DNA of 64,000 nt, from NCBI GenBank assembly GCA_964017065.1, contig OZ024790.1, forward strand, positions 4,236,458 to 4,300,457, read 5' to 3'. The notes below the pieces were generated by a model. It was not told the DNA's origin and searched no databases. It worked only from the letters and a program-made list of their open reading frames with translations. Positions 23,301-32,700 of the stretch are shown here, in pieces. Both the position numbers and the translations under genes were made by a program. This DNA comes from Haliclona indistincta (Eukaryota > Porifera > Demospongiae > Haplosclerida > Chalinidae). Numbering within the stretch: the first letter of the stretch is position 1; the number at the start of each line of letters is the position of its first letter.

Positions 23301-24800
23301 GCATTAGGTGACAGCTGTCCAATGTGTATCTCTTCTCCTTCCTCTTCTTCATCTCCCTCTTCAACTCTCTCAGTAAGTGAATTCATTGCAAATACTGATT
23401 CTTTGTCATTGACTGCATTTGTTGCTAGCGTCATCGGCTGCTCATCGAATGAGAGAGAGTGGCTGAATCCTCCACTGAAGAACTCAAAGTTATGCTCCGA
23501 TGAAGCACACAGAGAGTACTTGTACTGGCTGCGAGTATCAGCTGACCCAATGGACTCGTCATCTCCTGTCATAGAGCGGCTTAAATCATCCTCTTCTTCT
23601 TCGTCCGGGCACTCTGACAAATCTGGACTCATGCGAAAACTCGACATAGGGTAACCATTATCACGAGTGAAACTCAGCGTCAGTGATTTGCCCACTGTGT
23701 CAATGGCGCCGTTATTTGGAGACATGCGAACGATTTCAGAGAGGTAAGCTTCGACGTCAGGATTCATTATTCCAACTAGGTCTTGATCGGGAGCTTTGTC
23801 AGCTGGTTTTGACAAAATTGTTTTTTTCTTTGGAGCTGGAGGAGAGAGGAAGGAAGATGAACGAAGTAGGACAGCATGAGTGTGAGGATGCTTCCAAGTT
23901 ACTACGGGTATCCGATTGTCTTGAAAGTGTTGAGCAATACGTATTAGAGAACTGTCACTAGACTTCTCAGGAACAACCCATACTGCTGGATAACTGAGAA
24001 GAATAACAACGAAAAATCTCGCAATTCACACAAATCTACAAACATACACACTCGCTTAAAAGCTCAACAACTCACTCACTCACTCACCCTCTCACTCACT
24101 CACCCTCTCACTTACTCACCCACCCACTCACCCACCCACCCACTCACTCAAACTCATTCACCCACTCACTCACTCACTCACTCACCCACCCACTCACTCA
24201 CTCACTCACTCCCCCTTCCACTTACTCACCCACCCACTCACCCACCCACCCACTCACTCACAAACTCATTCACCCACTCACTCACTCACCCTCTCACCCA
24301 CCCACTCACTCATTCATCCACCCACTCACTCACAAACACATTCACCCACTCACTCACCCACCCATTCACCCACCCACCCACCCACTCACCCACCCACTCA
24401 CTCACTCACTCACCCACCCACTCACTAACCTGCTGCAGACTGTATACGGTATATTCAATGTGCTCAATCTCCATGGACCTCTATTTTTTGATACTTTAAA
24501 ATTCAAGCTACCGAGCCCAAGACGGTTGTACTCGCAACAATACGGCGACTGAGACAAGTCTGAAAGTAACTTGATTTGTGTGGGAGCCTTAAAAATACTA
24601 TCCACTCTAAGATCTTTGGTTGATCTTCGTTTTAGCCGAGCATTGCAGACAGGAAAAGCTGATGGAGACAGAGGAGTAGTTGAAGGTGGTAACTTGATTC
24701 CGATGGTGAGTTCCGGAGGATAGCGTAGACCAGTCACACGCTTGGTCAACTGTTTGAATTCAGCCAAGCTTGTTTCATCGTCAAAACCCAATCGAATGAG
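11389..24800 (-). CDS. Sbf / MTMR5-MTMR13-like myotubularin pseudophosphatase (5' part missing, one in-frame TGA)
   Basis: Fourteen exons with agreeing phases: 24430-24800, 23063-23993, 21012-21245, 20518-20712, 19827-20102, 19474-19723, 18883-18992, 18740-18829, 18562-18688, 15464-15564, 11975-12157, 11786-11882, 11557-11603 and 11389-11493. The myotubularin region starts at RLGFDDETSLAEF and includes VCSSYPAVWVVP. The catalytic loop, HCSDGWDRT in active family members, reads AMENGSDATIQ here, so the enzyme is a pseudophosphatase. FLQFLDCVHQ follows. A C1 zinc finger is split over two exons (CCFCHHLI, then YQCKRCNKVCHDHC), and a PH domain (GFLFKKGGIVKNWKLRYFVL) ends in SVWLQKL. Known relatives are DENN-domain Rab exchange factors that bind phosphoinositides and other myotubularins. 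The DENN and GRAM exons are absent upstream, where duplicated block B starts. A TGA codon lies at 19971-19973 (about residue 621 of this part). Confidence 0.85.
12836..13627. mobile_element. ~790-bp TIR element, TA target duplication
   Basis: The ends read CCGTATAGCCG and CGGCTATACGG, flanked by TA on each side. The right arm of the host element shows the uninterrupted sequence TTTAATAGTAGTC, proving the TA duplication. It has no long open frame. Sub-terminal CGAAAAT/ATTTTCG motifs recur in the smaller element at 20771-20953. Confidence 0.85.
13633..14046. mobile_element. Pogo/Tigger-like MITE, TA target duplication
   Basis: The ends CAGTCCAACCTCGATTATCC and GGATAATCGAGGTTGCACTG are inverted repeats flanked by TA. 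The CAGT...ACTG termini with TA duplication are typical of pogo-group Tc1/mariner elements. It inserted three bases from the preceding element. Confidence 0.85.
15640..15680. repeat. (CACT)n microsatellite
   Basis: Repeated CACT units inside the large intron between the two halves of the Sbf C1 domain. Confidence 0.9.
15809..15964. mobile_element. Pogo/Tigger-like MITE (156 bp)
   Basis: The ends CAGTGAAACCTGTCTTAAGG and its inverted counterpart ...AAGCAGGTTTCACTG are flanked by TA dinucleotides. The interior repeats TTAAGACCAC-like motifs. It lies in the Sbf intron. Confidence 0.85.
15970..16710. other. Intron sequence without recognised feature
   Basis: Part of the 2.9-kb Sbf intron between 15565 and 18561. 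No exon or clear repeat boundary is seen before the broken gene starting at 16713. Confidence 0.4.
16713..17412 (+). pseudogene. Unrecognised single-exon gene with two frame breaks and one stop, nested in an Sbf intron
   Basis: The coding character is clear but discontinuous. Frame one starts MSVPTPTSTPTLLYYKRMAP and runs to about 16935 (VELKFGQGLFDDEKLLRKSL). Frame two continues LSTEGPPPEKYDPMSV to about 17030. Frame three continues YHTLGPYDGIYGENGF, meets TAA at about 17172, and then continues in the same frame to EVSVIKDSP and a stop at 17410-17412. No GT-AG pair was found that would join the frames cleanly. The family is not recognised; a compact beta-rich domain is a guess. The 3' end and flank are duplicated at 10228-10585. 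It could also be a gene with errors in the assembly. Confidence 0.5.
17745..18001. repeat. Half-copy of the hairpin repeat seen at 38668-39049
   Basis: It contains CATCCTTCATATTTCGATAG followed by AAATTTTTCTTGTTTGTGCC and upstream GGATCAGTGGCTGC. These match, with differences, the arm and flank of the palindromic element at 38537-39049 (TCCTTCTGATTTCGATAGAA). Another fragment is near 50058-50130. Confidence 0.6.
18445..18561. repeat. CACT/CACC-rich low complexity
   Basis: Short CACT, CACC and CGCC repeats immediately downstream of the exon ending at 18562. The Sbf donor GTGGGT is formed by the edge of the repeat. Confidence 0.9.
19012..19465. repeat. (GAGT)n microsatellite, ~450 bp
   Basis: Imperfect GAGT/GTGA tetramers with interspersed GAATCAG. 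It fills the 481-bp intron between Sbf exons at 18992 and 19474. Open frames across it (Thr-His-Ser-Leu repeats) are artefacts. Confidence 0.95.
20103..20398. repeat. GA-rich (GGGA/GAGA)n low complexity
   Basis: Purine-only run in the Sbf intron between 20102 and 20518. It yields spurious Arg-Glu-Gly and Ser-Leu-Pro frames on both strands. Confidence 0.95.
20771..20953. mobile_element. 183-bp MITE with CCGTAAATCTGGAAAT ends
   Basis: The left end CCGTAAATCTGGAAAT and right end ATTTCCAGATCTTCGG are imperfect inverted repeats. The left end is preceded by TA. The interior repeats GACGAAAA/TTTTCGTC. It lies in an Sbf intron. Confidence 0.75.
21439..22616 (+). CDS. Death-domain adaptor-like gene nested antisense in an Sbf intron (one frame break)
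   Basis: Four exons: 21439-21548, 21602-21911, 22186-22257 and 22315-22616. The last encodes a death domain (DWMDLDLSLGL ... MLQAWLKWED ... SWKRLIDAIR) ending at TAA. The first two encode a possible second death-fold: LEDLKALSISLPRYG, then EKYGAWLREVTDPKS. The expected continuation VQCLEKAGMNGLAQHMRKRL lies in another frame, so about 21830 carries a small insertion or deletion. The frame given by simple reading stops at 21869. The splice phases of all junctions otherwise agree (2, 1, 1). Death-fold proteins act as adaptors in apoptosis and innate immune signalling; that role is inferred only from the domain. The gene is wholly inside the 1.8-kb Sbf intron, on the opposite strand. The true start could be upstream. 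Confidence 0.65.
24050..24425. repeat. (CACT/CCAC)n low complexity, ~375 bp
   Basis: CACTCACC-type repeats filling the intron between the first two Sbf exons seen here. Confidence 0.95.
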
Positions 24801-24885
24801 CTGGAGAGAGAAATGGAGATGCATGCAAGTATAGAGGAAGAGAGGAGTAAAAAGAGGGCATGTATGCATACAGCGCCACACAGCA

Positions 24886-25757
24886 GGCTAGCAGGCATGT
24901 CAGGTATAGTGAGCAATATACCATGTTGAAGGTCTATACCTTTTGAATAATATTATATTTTCCTTGATAGCACCGGCATAAGAGTATCGTCAACAACACC
25001 AAGGCCTTTGTGAAACAACCCATGGCTGGCTGACGTCCATCTCGTGAAAGTCTATGAAGTTAAGGAAAGAAGAGCCAGTGGAATGCAAGCAACCATAGGT
25101 TCATCATGTATGAACTCACCGTTAGCTGCATATAGAAAAAAAGGCGAGAGACGCGGAAAGCAGGCAGCTCACTAGCTCTTCATGAAGTCCCAGACGTTGG
25201 GAGCAAGCTACAACTCTGAAACTTGGAGTGAAACATGGATTCGTGTACTGCATGAGCATGCAACTTGTCGTCTTCATGTACAATACCAGTTGCAACATGT
25301 AGCATGACTGTATTGTCCTATTTTACTGCAACCATGTAACCTCTCTGGCTATACATTGTGCTTGCTTGCTAGCTTGACGGCTCGAGCCAGACCCGATCCA
25401 CTCTCAAAATCTTAGTGTGCAGACAGCTCTCAGCATCTAGTCACATGCACACTAGAGTGAGGATTTCTCCTTTAGAACAGATACCAGTAATTTAACTCAA
25501 TTCTTGTACTATTGATATGATAGAGAATAATGATCAGATACTGATATTAAAAAGTACGCAAGCTGCACTATAACGCTTGCAATGAATGATCATGATAGGT
25601 TATAGCTAAGTACTCTGTCATTCAATCAATCCTGCCAGTTACACAAGCTCGATACACTATAGTCACATATACTATACTGCCATCACCAGCAAGAGCAGGT
25701 CATCCAGTAGACCCAATATACCCAGAGCAGACTCACCTGCAGGGAGGATGTCAATGG
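24886..25757. repeat. Segmental duplication block B
   Basis: About 870 bp match 57437-58310 of block D in order, from GGCATGTCAGGTATAGTGAG to GGAGGATGTCAATGGG. Near its right edge it includes the RNF170 C-terminal segment read on the minus strand (ALGILGLLDDLLLLVMAV), with a five-base insertion (GCAGG) that breaks the frame. It sits exactly between the truncated Sbf gene and the truncated HMMR-like exons. Confidence 0.9.
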
Positions 25758-25859
25758 GTATGATAAAGTTGTTGAACTGAACATTCTCAGCCATGCATCA
25801 GCCGTTTTACCTGCAGTGAGACAATGTGAATTAATGAGACCAGACAATGAGAATTGTTA

Positions 25860-26510
25860 CTTCTTTTCTCCAGTTCAGCAACTTGATTGGTGGTAGCATC
25901 TCTCCTTACACCACCTATAGGCTTTCCAGACTTGACACGCGGTGATGATCTCTTCTCGCCTGATCTCTGCAAATTATAACACGCAACATCAATACACAGA
26001 CATGTACTGCAAAACTACTACTTGACCACATACAATTGATGGGGAACCATATGCATGCAGGCTGCTCAGGCAGAGACCCTACATAAGTCAGTGTTAGTGT
26101 GTAAAACAATAATTATTGACTGCATGTAGTAACAGTACATGTACTTGGTAACACTAGTAAGGTATATTTAAAGTAACTGTTTGAAAATAATAAGCATTGA
26201 TGATGTCTAATGTGATTAACAATCTCACAAATGAGATTAGACTCACTGACCAGTTGGTGATTCTTTCCGGTCAGACATTCCGAATGTTAGTCCACCAGTG
26301 TTCTTCTCTGACACGTCGTATGTACCCACAGGAGGAGCACACGAACCTGAAAGAACGAGACTAGTGAAGTGGCAACGAGAAGGTGTATTACACTCGGTAT
26401 TACTATACTAAGTTACAACGTGTTGAATTATAAATGACTATACACGCTGAAGCCTGAAGGGACTAAAGAAGCATGGTATAATGCTCCCACTATGAACTCA
26501 CTAGTGTCTT
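25860..26510 (-). CDS. HMMR-like 5' exons (partial)
   Basis: Short exons can be read on the minus strand. One ends at 26502 and reads LVPTIRFKDT. 26254-26346 reads SSCAPPVGTYDVSEKN and GGLTFGMSDRKES. Further exons are near 26035-26090 and 25868-25968, the last reading RSGEKRSSPRVKSGKPIGG and NQVAELEKR. The order R-F-x-D...CAPPVGTYDV followed by a basic linker and a coiled-coil start is like the N-terminus of hyaluronan-mediated motility receptor (HMMR), a spindle and microtubule protein. The third junction could not be phased, and no start codon was found in frame in the first exon. The gene stops at block B, so the coiled-coil body is missing. The family call rests on a short motif. Confidence 0.4.
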
Positions 26511-26767
26511 TGAATCTTATGGTCGGAACGAGTCTCCTCCCTCATCCACTTCCATATCATAGTCGTGCACAAACCGCTAGCCATTAGACAACTGCATGCT
26601 GCCCGCAGAGAGTGTACATTGGAAAGCGCACAAACCGTAGCTCAGCGCTAAACCATCACCAGTACGTGCAAGTAACCTTAAACCACGCATGCGCTATAAT
26701 TCTCAAAATAATGCGTGGTTGAGCTGAGCTAGCTAGCTGAGGACAAGGCGGTCTACTTGTTTAGAAG
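26510..26767. promoter_or_regulatory. Candidate bidirectional promoter region
   Basis: About 260 bp separate the HMMR-like exon ending at 26502 (minus) from the start codon of the coiled-coil gene at 26768 (plus). Head-to-head spacing this short usually means a shared promoter; no TATA box or other element stands out. This is inference from the layout. Confidence 0.3.
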
Positions 26768-29700
26768 ATGCCTGAAGCAAGCTCTCTAGTTGCGTGGGTA
26801 AGTGACCAGGGTATTGGCTCGTTTAAGATATTGTTCTTTAGCTTAATAGTATTGGCAGTGGAGGAATAGACACATTGTCAGATCTCAAATCTGGACGCTA
26901 CCTACTCATTTGTTTATCAACCCTGTTAGTATTGTTATTCTTGTATCAAGCATTATTTTCTCATTATAAATATTGCATTTCAGTGACCCAGAGTGTGAAA
27001 CTGAAATAGATTCTGATGATTATTGGCAGGCACTCCTGGACTTCCTTAGCAGTAAGCTAAAAATTAATGGTTTTGTTTCACTGTTGACTGGTACTCTTTA
27101 TTTAGAGAGCTATGGGTGTGATGTGAAGCGGTGTGTAGACTTGTCCAAACTAGAGGAGGGAGACAAAGAGGATATCGGAAAGGTACTCAGATACATGCAC
27201 TTTTTACAGTGTACTTACATAATACTGTAGTGCTGCTGTAATGGGTGTCATAAATTATCTTCTGGGGCTTTCTCCATTGTATACTTGTCTTATGTGACCT
27301 GCAAAGTATCTTTTGCTTCGTAAATTCTGGTTTCCTTTGCAATTATTGATATTACACTGTGTTTCTCTTAGATCACAGTGCTCCTCCTGTGTCATGCAGT
27401 CCATTGCAGTGCTAATTACAGTGTTCCACACAAAGAGAGTAGAAAAATAGTTTTTGCACATTTTGCTTCATATCTCAGTAAATAATGATCCTACTGGCAT
27501 GTTGCATGTATCAGAATGATCCTCTATCCTTACTAAACACCCGGATTTATATGGCTTCAAGTCATGTGACACAGGCGTGGCACAACATGGCGGGATATCG
27601 GACCCTCTGGAAGGACAAGGTTTAGGAGAGAAATTTTGAATTACTGGTAGTTAAGATTTCTTAACTCTGCATTAAAACCCTCACCCAGTGTGCCTACCTG
27701 TGGGCTGAGTGTTTTGCCTTAACTTTCATTAGTTCGGCGTCAGGGAGCAAATAATAGCGTCCTCGACCCACCAAAAGCTTTAGGACAGGAAATCCGATTT
27801 TCTGGGAGTTAAGGTCCAAGGTTAGGAAATTGAATTGCCAATACGTTCATCTTTACTTTAAAACTTGCGCAGAGTCTGTAGAAATACGCACATCTGCTAG
27901 AGAGCTGTTTTCTGACCGCCATCTTGCTAGTTTAATGGATTTTTGTGATGTCACACGTTGGTTATTAGCCAGTGATGAGTCATATTATTGATTCAATGTA
28001 TTTTGTATTAGTTATGACTCGTTGTATGATAATATTTATTGTGTGTGACATCACAGAAATCCATTAAACTAGCGAGATGGTGGTCAGAAAACAGCTCTCT
28101 AGCAGAGAACAGTCGCGTTTGTCGATGTGCGTATTTCTACAGACTCTGCGCAAGTTTTAAAGTAAAGATGAACGTATTGGCAATTCAATTTCCTAACCTT
28201 GGACCTTAACTCCCAGAAAATCGGATTTCCTGTCCTAAAGCTTTTGGTCGGTTGCGGACGCTAATATTTGCTCCCAGACGCCGAACTAATGAAAGTTAAG
28301 GCAAAACAGTCAGCCCACAGGTAGGCGCACTGGACCAGTAATTCAAAAGTTCTCTCCTAAACCTTGTCCTTCCAGAGGGTCCGATATCCCACCATGTTGT
28401 GCCACGCCCATGCCACGTGACTTAAAGCCATTATGAATCAGGGTGTTCAGTAAGGATAGAGGATCATTCTGATACATGCAACATACCAGTAGATACTGAG
28501 ATATGAAGCAAAAATGTGTAAAAACTATTTTCTACTCTCTTCGTGTGGAACACTGTATAATATCATAGATTCGTAATTCATTTTTAATGTAGTGTTGTCT
28601 CTATATAACCTACATGTTCATAATCTGTTTCGATCTACAGGTATTGATCATGCTATAGACAAATCCTCTAGTGTTGCTATAGCAACTCATATTCACCAAC
28701 CAACCATTGCCCAACAGCAGTTGCAACCCTCTCCATCCCCTCTTGTGTTCTGTACTCCAGCTAGTGTGCGACTGCTTCGTAGACAAACTAGAACCATCGT
28801 GGACACACCTGCTGCTCTTCATTGGTTGGGCTCTCCTTCATCATCTGTTCACAGTGACCAGGTTTGTCTCCTTTGTCATTATTCTTATTTCTGTACAATT
28901 TGATGATTTCCTTCGTCCTGTGCTTGTTCATGTCATGTGTGTCTTTCTACCGCTCCTCTCTCTGAAATGCTCATACCTAACTCTTTCCTCTCCTCCTCTC
29001 CCCAGTCATCCGCTTCCGAGACTCTTCGTCAGGTTGAGTTCAACCTCTCTATATCAGAGAAAGCACTTGCTCAGGAGCGTCAATTGTGTGAAGAACTCAG
29101 CAGAGAACTAGAATACAAGATCAGTCAAGTGGATAAGTTAGGTTGGCAATGGGTGTTATTGTTAGTAAAATCATTGTATTTATGGTGGTAGGTTTCGAGC
29201 ACAAATCGGAGTTGTTGGCTCAGCAGAAAGATCACGAGCAAGCTATGAGAGACCTTGATGATGAATTAGTCCATCTCATCAGGCAAATGATAATTAGTTT
29301 TAAACATAATGAAGCAAAGTAAGTTCTTGCATCCTATGATGAGAGTGGTTTACTGTATGGTACCATAGACTACATGTACAGCAAACTGCCCAGCTACGGC
29401 GTGTAGGTTTCAGGCTACAGGTAGCAGAAGCTGTAGTACACGCGGTCAGTTCAACACCATTGCGTATTGTGTCAGTTCAACACCATTGCATATTGTGTCA
29501 GTTCAACACCATTACATATTGTGTCAGTTCAACACCATTGCATATTGTGTCAGTTCAACACCATTGCATATTGTGTCAGTTCAACACCATTGCCCCCAGT
29601 TCAACACCATTGCATATTGGGTCAGTGTACATTTGGATCAGTCAATATTCAATAGTATAGAAAATAAAAAACCTATAAAATTCAGTATTTTCTACTTTAC

Positions 29701-32700
29701 AAAAATGCAATTCAAAATGTCAAAAACCAAATTTCGATTTTCAATTGCTGAAAATCGGATTTGCTATAATTGACGTACTCGCTGTAACGTACCGGACCAG
29801 GACTCAGTCCAGAATGAACACGCCTACATTGCGCACCTAGCCTTATAGCTAGCGCTAGGTAGCTACATACAGCCGGTAGGGTCTGGGTCTACAGAGCTGG
29901 TCAGTGCAGTTCAGAGGTATATAGATGCATCTAGACTCCAGTTTATCGCTTTGTAGATAATAGGCAGTAATACTTCATTATACTTGCTCTATCTCACTGT
30001 GCATCTATCTTCAACAGCTGCCAACCCTCACTTGTCTCTTTGCAAGTTTGCAGTGATAGCTAGCTATAGTAGGAACTTCGCTCACTGACTGCTATTGAAC
30101 CAGCAATTAAACTTTGCAAGATGCACTAGTACTACAAAAGCATCTATAATTATGATGAAAGTGAAGTACTTACTGTTTATAGTAGCTACTGCTGTAAAGT
30201 AGCGAGTGCTGAGTGCGTTTGCCACGGCTTTTCAGCTATTGTCACTGGATGGAGTAATTAATTTTAGTATCATGCCATGCAAGGCGAGCCAGCTGGATTA
30301 ACACTAACTAGCAACTTCGTGGTAGTCGGCTCTCTCAAAGGGCATTAGCACTATAGTACATTCAGTACACTAACAGCACTCATTCTCTAACAAGCTAGAC
30401 TAGTGCCTGCTATGGATTTATACTGTACTAACACGTTCAAGTAATGTGTAACTTACCATAGCGCACGCAGTGATTGGCTCACCGACAATGAAAGATGTGT
30501 CGCATATTATAATAGTCTTGTTAGAAACACAAAGAGTAGAAGGAGGTAGCTAATAAGAAACATTATTACTCATGAACATGACAGTCGATAGGTGACGCTA
30601 CACAAAAACATGAGTCCCTCTCTAAACAGCCTATTGTCACCATTGACGAGTGTGTGAAATACTGGCTCAAAAGAGGGTACTTTATCTTTGAAAGCTTGAC
30701 TTCTAATCAATGACTTGTGCTGGTCTGACAGTAAAGGGTCAATACCAAACCCAGCTGGGTCAGTGATGTTCCCTCCACTTTGTCTGTACAGATTAGCTGC
30801 TTGAGTTGGACTCCATAGTAGAGATTGAGTAACATGCTTGACACGGTTGTCTATCAATACTCGCTGGTTAGGAACACCCTGTGGAAGTCCATGTCGGCGA
30901 CCTGAATGAATAGGATGGTACTTTGATGTAGCCATTGTAGTAACTAACTACTGTATACATGTACTTGTATACCATAAAATCATAATAGAAGCTGGGAAAG
31001 TTCTTTAACATGAGCACATAATGAGAGAGCGACGTTAATAGAATAGGAGCGGGAAGAGACCGCGCATTAATTTTGATTGAAAATTGGAAATCTACACATG
31101 ATGGACGTGTTGCTAAAGATGATAGCTGATGGTATGTGTACCGTCAGCTATGTATCAGGTGAAAAACTGGCAGTTGGAGGCTTCTAGGAGATAAGCAGCA
31201 GTTTTTATTACTCCAAGATGACTGTCATTGCCTGCTGGCTTGAGTCGATACAGTTGAATCAGGACACGAACAAAATCTGTATTTGCGGGGCTGTCACACT
31301 GCTTCTTTACAAGTTGAGCACGTGCATGTGGTGATCACCTGGGAGCCATCGTGGATGTAGAAATTGCTACTTACCTCCTAGAAGCCTCTGACCGCCCGGT
31401 TTGGCCAATACTAAGCTAATGGTGGTAGTTTATGCGCATACGGTTCAGCTACTCATCCAGTCTATCTTTAGTAACATGTCCAGCATGTGTAGATTTCCAA
31501 TTTTAATCTTAATGCGTGGGCTCTTCTCGCTCATACTCTATTAACATTGCTCTCTCATTTAAAGAGGTGTCTAATAATTTTAGACCCCCAGTGTAAATTT
31601 ACCATGGGCATCTTTTTACACACAAAAATTAATAACCCAGGCATTCATTTAACCCTCAAATGGGCATCATAATAATTAGTCCCGCCCACTTTAGGCATTA
31701 TAACTTGTGTGAAGTGTCCTAGAAAGCTGAAATTCAGCCAAATTGAAGAATATAAATTTTCCGTCGCGACCTCCCCACCACGATACCAAAATTGTCATGG
31801 TCAAAGCACTTTAGTGGCTTCAGGTCTGAAGTAAGAGTGACCTGCTCGGATTTTAGTGCATGCATGGCCAGAAACGCTGGCATGGCAGGTAAAATTGTGC
31901 CAGTTTGAAACGATTAATTAGCACACTACACACAATTTTACGGCAAATAATTCAGTAATTAAAGGGTTAAGGACCTTAAATTGGAATCCCCTATTAATTA
32001 TGCTTAGTGACAACTAATGCTAGCCTCAAAATGAACTACCATTCGGGTATAATTTTCATGGTATATTTGCAAATTTCAGATTCGGTTATAATTATACGTC
32101 TGAAAATCAAAAAGTTGAGGGTGTCTTTCCAAATCATGGAAATTTAATACCTCAAAAACGTAAGTGTACTATAATTATGACTTTCACTACACTACCACAT
32201 GATTTCCATACACACAATGAATGAACAATAACTGGACAAACCAAAATTAACCATAGTCTTGGCTATACGATAATAATAATCATTATTTCCTTTATGTTTG
32301 CGATTTTTGCGGGTGCGCAAAATTAATGTTACAGCAGTACTATTCGGATGACAAAGGTATCTTTAGTTGTCTTCCAAATCCACTAATTTTAGCTACTAAA
32401 AAGACTGATACACATACTAGCAACAACCATCCCTTGCAGGTTTGCTTATAGTTCCACAATATCACTTACCAGGAATTGGGTGCTCATTCCAAGAAGACAT
32501 GAGTAATGTTAGTCCAACACCTGCTACTTGGAGTGTGAACCTGCACACGTAGAAGCAAAACAACGTGCTTGAGAAACAAGCAGTAATTTTTTTACCATGA
32601 AGTGCAAAATTTATGAATAGGGTTATCCATGGATATCTCTCCAGCTTCCTCCATCTCCAAAAGAATTCTTTTTATGGGATAGTTCACATAAAAAGCTCTG

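Noticed and set aside
23001..23961. Plus-strand frames of 80-127 aa
   Set aside because: They are antisense to the second Sbf exon, whose myotubularin sequence is recognisable on the minus strand.
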